Source: an uncultured Clostridium sp. (GTDB lineage Bacteria; Bacillota; Clostridia; Lachnospirales; Lachnospiraceae). From it: a stretch of DNA of 6,280 bases. The stretch is taken from NCBI GenBank assembly GCA_900552885.1, contig USBM01000130.1:1-6280 (forward strand). Direction: 5' to 3'. Numbering within the stretch: position 1 is the first letter of the stretch; each line of letters starts with the position of its first letter. Under the pieces are notes generated by a model. The model searched no databases and had not been told where the DNA came from. It saw nothing but the letters and a program-made list of their open reading frames with translations. The translations under genes were made by a program, and so were the position numbers. This document shows positions 1-6,036 of this stretch, piece by piece.

Positions 1-2317
1 AGGTACGATATATCTTATTATAATCTTTATCCATTCCGAAGAATGAGATCTTTTGCTTTTTCTTGAGGTTTTTCTTTAATGTAACATAATGTGATTTCTT
101 CACTTTTTTAATCTTGTATGTCTGACCTCGCGTTTTCATAGTTCCCTTCTTGATCGTAGGAGCGGAGAAGGTAAGAGGTTTGGTCTTGACCTTGTATTTT
201 GTAACTGTGAATTTGACATATTTGTTAGCAGCATCATTGCCATCATATTGTATGCTGTAGATAGGATTATTCCGTAGTGTATTTTTCTTGACGGCAATCT
301 TAGAAGACTGTCTTACCCAGATACCATAGGAATATCCGTCTACCGTATTCTTATTGATCTTGATATTCTTAGCGCCCATAATAAAGATTCCGGTTACGCA
401 TTTACTTTGGGCGGTAGAAGAATTTCGGGTAATGGTATTGTTACGGATCTTAATATTCTCATAAGGAACACCGGATAATGCATGGTGTGAACCGATTCCC
501 CGTGGATAGTCTTCAATCGTACAATATTCAATGGTTATATTGCGGCAGGTTGTCTTATCAAGCGTGAATCCGGGGGTCCATTTGGTACTGCCGCTTTTAT
601 AGCAGATATCTAACTGGATGGCTTCACTTGTGTAAGAATTCTTGCCGAAGCGGAAACCACTGAAATCACAATTGCTGATCAGGCCATTCTGTACACCGGC
701 AAACTCCAATGCATGGGAACCATGGCAGTTCTTAATTGTTGTATTTGTAATCTTAACATTGTCTGCATGACCGATATAGATAAGGTTCGTGGATTTGGTG
801 GAACTATAGATGTTACCGCCATTCCAGGTTCCTCCTGTGACAGTAATGTTCTGTGACAACTTATATCCCTTATATCCGGTAGATTTGTGCTTGGCATCGC
901 TATTTTTTAACATATTGTTGGATAAGCTGCTGTCGGAACGGTAAATAGTGGCATTTGCGTCTAAGTTCAGAGTAGTATTAGACTGTATGTATAATACATC
1001 ACTGATGTAATAGGTTCCGGCAGGAACGGTAATAACAACATGAACGCCATCTCTTGCCTGATCTAATGCTTTCTGTAACGCATGTGTGTCATCTTCATTG
1101 TCAGTACCAAAGGCACCAAAATCATTGACGTTGTAGTAATAGGTATTGCCGATGACACTATAAGCTCTGTCGACTTCCACTAAGCCTTTGATTGCTGCAA
1201 GAAGTGCCTCTTTGGCTGTCCGGATCTGGTCTCTGGTTGCATCACCGTCATCATATACGTGCTGTGCATCTGCTAAACATTTCTGAAAGACGGAATAAGT
1301 CTCCGGTGTATAGGTTGTATAGATATCCGGAGGATATTTGGCTGCATCATCAATCGCTTTCTTTAATGCAATCTTGGCTTCCTGTTTTCGAAAGGTGGAT
1401 GGATCAAGTGCGGTGACTTTGTCGGTTAAAGTGATTACCTTTTCTAATTGTATGGCGATCTGAGCCAGAGTTTCTTTGATATAGGTAAGATTCTCTTCAT
1501 CGGTGATCGTATAAGTATCGGCAGATTCCTGCAGTTTTTTGTCTTTGACCGCTTCATCATAACGGGAGATCAATTTAGAAGTTGCTTCATATAAGATATC
1601 TGCCTCGTTGATTGTATCTTTATATGGCTTGTAAGTAGCAGGTGTATATAATTTCTCGTTCTCTTCTGTGATGGAAGGACGTTTGACATCTGCGTGGGCT
1701 TTTAATTGTTCATTGGCATCATTTAACGTTGTAATATTATCTGCTAATGAGAAAGAATGGTATTTCTTTAAATTCTCAAATGATTCATCCTGATTGATCG
1801 CATCGATATTCGCCTGTTGTGCGGCAATGCCCTGCGACAGAGTCTCTAGGATCTTCCGGTCATCTTCGTCTAATTCCGCTGTAGTGTCACCGATATATTT
1901 ACTTAACAAATTTGTTAAGGTTTCGGTGGAACCAACTGTAGAGGGATCGCCTGTTACTCCGTTTGTGAAGACAGTAGCTTCTTCATTTGCTTTTTTGGCA
2001 GCGGCTACCGTATCTTTGTAAGTGGTATAATCGGAATAAAGCATGGTATAGGTCTCGTCTAAAGCAGTATCTTCTGGAATCTCCTTCGCTTTTTCCTGAA
2101 TTAGTTTATCTAATGCAGTGATAGAATCAAGCAAGGTCTTATTGGACTTTTGTACTTTTCGAATCTGGCTGACGGCCGACTTTTCATTTTCCTCCGTTTG
2201 TTCCTGACTTTTCGTTACAGGTGCTGCATATACAACCGGTGCCGGTGTTGTTGCTGCTAACAGGCTAAACAACACTGTATATAGGATTGCATTGCGAGCA
2301 TATGTTGTAAATCGCAT
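1..2317 (-). CDS. Secreted FIVAR / right-handed beta-helix (pectate-lyase-3-like) protein, 3' end missing
   Basis: The frame is open from an ATG at 2317 to the left window edge (772 codons, no stop), so the C-terminus is missing. The start is supported by AGAGGGAGG nine bases upstream. Residues 1-31 form a signal peptide: basic start, hydrophobic core around ILYTVLFSLLAA, cleavage near VYA-AP. Residues 32-310 are polar and mostly helical. Residues 313-381 match the FIVAR pattern (ALKKAIDDA, YTPETY, ATRDQIRTAKEALLAAI). Residues 393-690 look like a Pectate_lyase_3/GH28-like parallel beta-helix: NVNDFGAFGTDNEDDTHALQKAL at its N-terminal cap, then NCHGSHALEF (530-539), SEAIQLD (564-570), RGIGSHH (606-612) and repeated short N-rich coils. 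Residues 693-772 carry 22 lysines and end in a stretch that resembles a bacterial Ig-like strand pattern. The family includes polysaccharide lyases, hydrolases and epimerases; the substrate cannot be read here. It is probably exported and may be wall- or glycan-bound. It is divergent from the glycosyltransferase operon. Confidence 0.85.
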   Translation of the reverse strand, partial: MRFTTYARNAILYTVLFSLLAATTPAPVVYAAPVTKSQEQTEENEKSAVSQIRKVQKSNKTLLDSITALDKLIQEKAKEIPEDTALDETYTMLYSDYTTYKDTVAAAKKANEEATVFTNGVTGDPSTVGSTETLTNLLSKYIGDTTAELDEDDRKILETLSQGIAAQQANIDAINQDESFENLKKYHSFSLADNITTLNDANEQLKAHADVKRPSITEENEKLYTPATYKPYKDTINEADILYEATSKLISRYDEAVKDKKLQESADTYTITDEENLTYIKETLAQIAIQLEKVITLTDKVTALDPSTFRKQEAKIALKKAIDDAAKYPPDIYTTYTPETYSVFQKCLADAQHVYDDGDATRDQIRTAKEALLAAIKGLVEVDRAYSVIGNTYYYNVNDFGAFGTDNEDDTHALQKALDQARDGVHVVITVPAGTYYISDVLYIQSNTTLNLDANATIYRSDSSLSNNMLKNSDAKHKSTGYKGYKLSQNITVTGGTWNGGNIYSSTKSTNLIYIGHADNVKITNTTIKNCHGSHALEFAGVQNGLISNCDFSGFRFGKNSYTSEAIQLDICYKSGSTKWTPGFTLDKTTCRNITIEYCTIEDYPRGIGSHHALSGVPYENIKIRNNTITRNSSTAQSKCVTGIFIMGAKNIKINKNTVDGYSYGIWVRQSSKIAVKKNTLRNNPIYSIQYDGNDAANKYVKFTVTKYKVKTKPLTFSAPTIKKGTMKTRGQTYKIKKVKKSHYVTLKKNLKKKQKISFFGMDKDYNKIYRT

Positions 2318-2326
2318 TATGTTATG

Positions 2327-2335
2327 CCTCCCTCT
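2327..2335 (-). promoter_or_regulatory. Shine-Dalgarno site of the beta-helix gene
   Basis: AGAGGGAGG on the minus strand lies nine bases before the ATG at 2317. It fixes the start: no other in-frame ATG with a comparable site precedes the signal peptide. Confidence 0.8.
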
Positions 2336-2376
2336 GTTATGTATGTATCAGGTAAAATCATATTTGTCATTTACCC

Positions 2377-2391
2377 TACTGTATAACAGTA
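2377..2391. repeat. 15-bp palindrome overlapping the minus-strand -10 (candidate operator)
   Basis: TACTGT and ACAGTA are perfect 6-bp inverted arms around ATA. The element covers part of the -10 hexamer (2388-2393) and the expected start point of the beta-helix gene promoter, where a repressor would block transcription. No regulator gene is in the window, and the arms are too short and AT-rich for a terminator hairpin. The operator role is inference. Confidence 0.3.
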
Positions 2392-2416
2392 TAACATTAA
2401 AGCGGTAATATGTAAA
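2388..2416 (-). promoter_or_regulatory. Sigma-A-type promoter for the beta-helix gene
   Basis: On the minus strand, TTTACA (2411-2416) and TATACT (2388-2393) are separated by exactly 17 bases, each one mismatch from consensus. Transcription would begin near 2381, giving a leader of about 60 bases before the ATG at 2317. This is pattern-based; the region is AT-rich, so chance matches are possible. Confidence 0.55.
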
Positions 2417-2490
2417 ATTTGTGAAAGTAAAAAAGTGTTTATAATTTATCGGAAATCCGGCAGAAAAAGGATGGAATATAAGGCTATTAG

Positions 2491-2518
2491 TTGACATCAT
2501 CTTAAAATCCGATATAAT
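2491..2518 (+). promoter_or_regulatory. Consensus sigma-A promoter of the glycosyltransferase operon
   Basis: A perfect TTGACA (2491-2496) and a perfect TATAAT (2513-2518) are separated by 16 bases, with AT-rich DNA upstream. Transcription would begin near 2525, leaving a leader of about 55 bases with no visible riboswitch or attenuator. The downstream genes have no gap large enough for another obvious promoter, so this probably drives all five. The consensus match suggests strong basal transcription unless repressed. Confidence 0.75.
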
Positions 2519-2580
2519 ACTGTTAAGTTGGATAAATAGGCGAAAATACACCATAAGAGAAATAGAAGGAGAAGGACAAG

Positions 2581-3537
2581 ATGAAACTGATTATACAGAT
2601 ACCATGCCTGAATGAAGCGGAGACTTTGGAGATTGCTTTGAATGATCTGCCGAAGCACATTGATGGAATTGATGAGATTGAATATCTTATTATTAATGAC
2701 GGCAGTACGGATAATACGGTAGAGGTTGCTAAGAATTGGGGTGTGCAGCATATTGTAACGTTTAAGAAGAACAAAGGACTTGCGAAAGGATTCATGGCAG
2801 GCTTGGATGGATGTCTTCGTGCAGGCGCAGATATCATTGTCAATACCGATGCAGATAATCAGTATTGTGGAGCGGATATCGAGAAGCTGGTTCGTCCGAT
2901 CTTAGAGGGCAAGGCAGATATTGTGATCGGAGAACGTCCGATCGATCAGACGGAACATTTTTCACCACTTAAGAAGAAGTTACAGCATATCGGAAGCTGG
3001 ACAGTACGTGTGGCATCCAAGTCGGATATCCCGGATGCACCAAGCGGATTCCGTGCATATAGCAGAGATGCGGCATTACGGTTGAATGTTACCAATCAGT
3101 ATACGTATACATTAGAGACGATCATTCAGGCGGGACATGATAAGATTCCAATGGAATCTGTTCCAATCCGCACGAATCCGGAATTGCGTAAGTCCAGATT
3201 GTTCCATAGTATGTTTGGATATGTGAAGAAGTCGATGGTAACGATCATCCGATCCTTTATGGTGTATAAGCCGCTTCGGTTCTTTGGAGGTATTGGGGCT
3301 GTGATATTCCTGTTAGGATTCATTTTAGGAATCCGTTATCTGGTATTCTTCTTTAGTGGCGGAGCATCCGGTCATGTACAATCTCTCATCTTAGCATCTA
3401 CCTTGATGATGATGGGATGTATGACGGGAATTATCGGATTGCAGGCAGATATTATCTCTGCAAACCGTAAGATCTTAGAAGATGTGCAGTACCATGTGCG
3501 CAAGATGGATTACGACAGTGAGAAGAAAGAACAGTAG
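2581..3537 (+). CDS. Membrane-anchored family 2 glycosyltransferase, polyprenyl-phosphate (DPM1/GtrB-like) type
   Basis: This 318-residue protein has the GT-A fold signature of the DPM/DPG-synthase-like group: the nucleotide-binding start IIQIPCLNEAETL (4-16), IINDGSTDNT (37-46), the metal-binding D90-A-D92 within NTDADNQY, and the conserved DAPSGFRAYSR (152-162). Two hydrophobic segments near the C-terminus (about 235-258 and 269-287) are followed by a charged tail, the arrangement seen in GtrB-like enzymes of similar length. Members of this group transfer a sugar from a nucleotide donor to a polyprenyl phosphate at the cytoplasmic membrane face, and that is the likely role here; the sugar cannot be deduced. 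The ATG is preceded by AAGGAG at 2566-2571, nine bases away. It is the first gene of the operon. A non-carrier acceptor remains possible. Confidence 0.9.
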   Translation: MKLIIQIPCLNEAETLEIALNDLPKHIDGIDEIEYLIINDGSTDNTVEVAKNWGVQHIVTFKKNKGLAKGFMAGLDGCLRAGADIIVNTDADNQYCGADIEKLVRPILEGKADIVIGERPIDQTEHFSPLKKKLQHIGSWTVRVASKSDIPDAPSGFRAYSRDAALRLNVTNQYTYTLETIIQAGHDKIPMESVPIRTNPELRKSRLFHSMFGYVKKSMVTIIRSFMVYKPLRFFGGIGAVIFLLGFILGIRYLVFFFSGGASGHVQSLILASTLMMMGCMTGIIGLQADIISANRKILEDVQYHVRKMDYDSEKKEQ

Positions 3538-3548
3538 GAGACAGAATC

Positions 3549-4526
3549 ATGGATAAGCCAAGTGTATCAATTATTGTGCCACATTTTAATACCCCGGATT
3601 CCCTAGAACACCTGATTCAGAGTATTCCGATGCGGGAAGACTTTGAAGTGATCGTGGTAGATGATAATAGTACCAACGTGACGGTAGAGCAGTTACAGGA
3701 ACGGTTGCAGGAGTACACATCCGTTGCGGTATACCGGAATGATTCCGGGATCAAGGGCGCAGGAGCAAGCCGTAATGTGGGACTTTCCCATGCTGCGGGA
3801 GAATGGCTTTTGTTTGCGGATGCAGACGATTTCTTTACCGGACAGTTTGAGGAGAAGGTAACAGCCTATCTTACCAGCGAGTATGATATGGTATATTTTC
3901 CTCCGACCAGTATGGATGTAGTGACGGGACAGCCGTCTTCGCGACATGTGATGTACAGTGAATTAGTACATGCCTATCACGATAAGGCAACGGAACGTAA
4001 TCTGACGGAGATGAAATATCTGTTCTGTACGCCATGGTCAAAGCTCATCCGAAGAAGTGTGTTTGAAAAGAATGGAATTCAATTTGATCCGGTTATGGTG
4101 TCTAACGATATTATGGCGATGACAAAGAGTGCCTATTATAGTCAGAAGGTAGGAACGTGTGCTGACGTGATATATTGTGTGACGCGTGGAGGTAAGACGT
4201 TGACTTCTAAGAAGAATGATGCAAACTTTGATATGCGGATTGATGTGCTGATCAGACGTTATACCTTTTTGAGGGATCATTTAGAGAAGAAGCAGTTTAA
4301 GTATGCACATATTGACCGGTTAGCACTTGGCAAGTTAGTGGACGTTGTGATCGAGCATTGGGGAATTCGGAAGTTTTTTGAGATTCTCCACAAGTATCAT
4401 ACGGCAGGCGTTCATTATTTTGATATTGGGTTATTGAATCCGGTCACAGTATGGCATAAGGCAAAGATTGAACTTGCCTGGTGGGCGGATATTAAGAAAC
4501 ATCGTGCACCGGATGAAAGGAAATAG
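3549..4526 (+). CDS. Soluble family 2 glycosyltransferase (GT-A fold)
   Basis: This 325-residue protein begins with the GT2 hallmark SIIVPHFNTPDSLEHLI (7-23), followed by VIVVDDNST (34-42), GAGASRNVGLSHAAGEW (70-86) and the donor/metal-binding acidic motif D91-A-D93-D94 in LFADADDFF. Around TPWSKLIRRSVFEKNGIQFD and the following SNDI motif lies the usual acceptor-side region of capsule and wall-polymer glycosyltransferases, where the Asp of the ND pair is a plausible catalytic base. No membrane segment is seen; the C-terminal third is helical and rich in aromatic and basic residues, so peripheral membrane association is possible. It likely transfers a sugar from a nucleotide donor to a growing glycan in the cytoplasm; donor and acceptor are unknown. 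Its AGGAG (3536-3540) overlaps the stop codon of the previous gene, which suggests coupled translation. Confidence 0.9.
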   Translation: MDKPSVSIIVPHFNTPDSLEHLIQSIPMREDFEVIVVDDNSTNVTVEQLQERLQEYTSVAVYRNDSGIKGAGASRNVGLSHAAGEWLLFADADDFFTGQFEEKVTAYLTSEYDMVYFPPTSMDVVTGQPSSRHVMYSELVHAYHDKATERNLTEMKYLFCTPWSKLIRRSVFEKNGIQFDPVMVSNDIMAMTKSAYYSQKVGTCADVIYCVTRGGKTLTSKKNDANFDMRIDVLIRRYTFLRDHLEKKQFKYAHIDRLALGKLVDVVIEHWGIRKFFEILHKYHTAGVHYFDIGLLNPVTVWHKAKIELAWWADIKKHRAPDERK

Positions 4527-4528
4527 AG

Positions 4529-5161
4529 ATGTTTGATTCATTAGAGCAGTTATTTGATGCAATTGCCGACGTGCAATATGTAGTACTTCGCAATTATGAA
4601 GAATTTCAGACGATGGGATTTCTACAGAATCACCCGGATATTGATTTCTTGTGCGAGAACCGGGAACAGATGGTAGAGCAGTTGCAGTTGAAGCCACGCA
4701 GACGGAAAAATGATGGCATCCATTATTATGTAGAGATTGCAGGTAAGCGGGTATCGGTAGATCTGCGAACGGTTGGAGATGGATATTTGGATGCCGATTG
4801 GGAGAAAGGAATTTTGCAACGCAGAGTGAGTAATGATAATTACTATGTATTGCAGAGTGAAGATTACTTCTACTCGTTGCTTTATCATGTGATCGTTCAG
4901 AAACATGCAGTTGCAGAGGATTACAAGGTAAGGCTTGCGGCTATGAGTAAGAACTTAGGGATTCCATTTCGCATTGAGGACAAAGAACAGTGCTTAGACA
5001 CTTATATGAGAAAACAGGGATATCATTATACGTATCCGGAATTTGCGGGAACAATCTTTCATATAGAGAATGTAGATGCTTCGTTAGTGGAACAGGCATT
5101 TGGTAAGAAAGTACGACGTGCCTTTTATCAGAAAGTACGCAGACTGCTCAGAAAGGGTTAA
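4529..5161 (+). CDS. Small nucleotidyltransferase-fold protein of a glycan cluster
   Basis: This 210-residue protein starts two bases after the upstream stop, with AAAGGA at 4516-4521 as ribosome site. Its N-terminal half fits a minimal nucleotidyltransferase fold: a short helix, the strand YVVLRNYEEF (17-26), the acidic pair D37-I-D39 in PDIDFLC, and a third acid D78 in VSVDLRTVGDGYL. The three acids are placed as the metal ligands of Pol-beta-type nucleotidyltransferases, though the usual upstream GS motif is not seen. The second half (W91 to about 140, with SEDYFYSLLYHVIVQKH) is helical and resembles the helical part of uncharacterised NTP_transf_5-like proteins found beside glycosyltransferases. 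The family assignment rests on motif memory, not a search. Likely role (inference): transfer of a nucleotide or phosphorylated group to a sugar or glycan. The C-terminus is strongly basic (KKVRRAFYQKVRRLLRK), which could contact membrane lipid or nucleic acid. Confidence 0.6.
   Translation: MFDSLEQLFDAIADVQYVVLRNYEEFQTMGFLQNHPDIDFLCENREQMVEQLQLKPRRRKNDGIHYYVEIAGKRVSVDLRTVGDGYLDADWEKGILQRRVSNDNYYVLQSEDYFYSLLYHVIVQKHAVAEDYKVRLAAMSKNLGIPFRIEDKEQCLDTYMRKQGYHYTYPEFAGTIFHIENVDASLVEQAFGKKVRRAFYQKVRRLLRKG
5152..5157 (+). promoter_or_regulatory. Shine-Dalgarno site that selects the 5166 start
   Basis: AAAGGG lies eight bases before the ATG at 5166 and inside the last codons of the preceding gene. A TTG at 5100 opens the same frame earlier but would overlap the previous gene by 62 bases and has no comparable purine-rich site, so 5166 is preferred. 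Confidence 0.65.
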
Positions 5162-5165
5162 TAAC

Positions 5166-6023
5166 ATGGGTGAGAAGATTAGAGATATTCGACCGATTCA
5201 TTTGATCGGCAATGAATTGATGGTGGAACTGAATGAGGGATACACCAAGAATCAGGGACGGGTGATCCACATACAGAATAAGAAGTTCCGGTATCTGCTG
5301 ACAGAGAGTGATTATCATAAGGTAAGTTCGGATATTATGCGGGCAGCGGTGGAGTTGGATTATATCAAACAGCACATTCCTGAACCGGATTACAAGCTGA
5401 CTCCCAAGGAGAAGGGAACGGCTTCGGATGTGACGGAGTTTACATTTCTTAAGATACTTAATACGGAAGAGATTGATTATCGGATCTTAGAGCTTAGAGA
5501 TCATTTTGCAACCATTCTGGTCAATCCTTCGGAATATAAGCAATTCCGTAAGCTGGCTAAGGCGAAGAAGGTGAGATGTTTAGAGCATCCATTTGGCAGG
5601 CGGCATGGATATATCTTCTTATATCAGATGAAGGAATTTGCGATATATCAGGACGGTGACTACTATTACGAAGTGATGTGTCAGCTTCCATGTAAGAGCC
5701 TGACACCGAAGATGTGGATGCCGTTAGATAAATGCGTTCAGCATGCTTTATGGGAGACGAAGCGTATGGAAAATGGATATCCGTATGTGGAGGAAGAAGA
5801 GGCGTGGATCTATTATATGACCCGTTGTATTTTTACGAAGCATGCTTTTGAAGAGAGTGATGTGAAGAAGCTGCAGGCATTGGAAGCAGTATTAGAACAT
5901 GATACGTTACGGCAGAAGTTAGAACTGATCGTGTTCGGATTTGCGGATCGTTTGATCGCTCTTAGCAAAGACAGAAAGTATGCGGACATTATGACAGAGT
6001 ATTTCTCTTATCGGGAATACTAA
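5166..6023 (+). CDS. Uncharacterised operon protein, possible non-catalytic nucleotidyltransferase-like relative
   Basis: This 285-residue protein is not confidently recognised. It has no signal peptide or membrane segment and should be cytoplasmic. Residues 1-85 form a separate N-terminal region (ELMVELNEGYTKNQGRVIHI, then a charged helix). From about residue 90 the layout recalls the preceding gene product: a helix, a strand EIDYRILEL (102-110), a short strand ATILVNPSEYKQF (115-127) where the D-I-D pair would lie, then VEEEEAWIYYMTRCIFTKHAFEE (208-230), which aligns by eye with VLQSEDYFYSLLYHVIVQKHAVAE of the neighbour. The catalytic acids are not conserved in this alignment (F-A-T at the D-I-D position; no clear counterpart of D78). 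It could be an inactive partner, a chaperone-like subunit, or unrelated. It starts four bases after the previous stop. Function unassigned. Confidence 0.75.
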   Translation: MGEKIRDIRPIHLIGNELMVELNEGYTKNQGRVIHIQNKKFRYLLTESDYHKVSSDIMRAAVELDYIKQHIPEPDYKLTPKEKGTASDVTEFTFLKILNTEEIDYRILELRDHFATILVNPSEYKQFRKLAKAKKVRCLEHPFGRRHGYIFLYQMKEFAIYQDGDYYYEVMCQLPCKSLTPKMWMPLDKCVQHALWETKRMENGYPYVEEEEAWIYYMTRCIFTKHAFEESDVKKLQALEAVLEHDTLRQKLELIVFGFADRLIALSKDRKYADIMTEYFSYREY

Positions 6024-6036
6024 GAGGAGGCAGGTT

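Noticed and set aside
1794..2021. Plus-strand open frame of 75 codons inside the secreted-protein gene.
   Set aside because: It is antisense to a continuous, well-supported reading frame and has no ribosome site or recognisable motif.
2419..2445. Second plus-strand promoter: TATAAT at 2440-2445 with TTGTGA upstream.
   Set aside because: The -35 match is only four of six and the spacer is 15 bases, in very AT-rich DNA; the perfect promoter at 2491-2518 explains the operon better.
2450..2459. Short inverted repeat CGGA-AA-TCCG upstream of the operon promoter.
   Set aside because: Four-base arms are expected by chance and no second copy or poly-T tract is nearby, so neither operator nor terminator can be claimed.
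2523..2843. Minus-strand open frame of 106 codons across the start of the first glycosyltransferase.
   Set aside because: It lies mostly antisense to a clear glycosyltransferase, has no convincing ribosome site, and its translation shows no family motifs.
4622..4906. Minus-strand open frame of 94 codons within the nucleotidyltransferase-like gene.
   Set aside because: It is antisense to the operon gene with normal coding character on the plus strand; no promoter or ribosome site is seen.
5100..5165. Earlier in-frame TTG start for the fourth operon gene, adding 22 residues.
   Set aside because: It would overlap the preceding gene by 62 bases, lacks a ribosome site, and the added residues are simply the other frame of the basic C-terminus of the previous gene. 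The ATG at 5166 has AAAGGG eight bases upstream.
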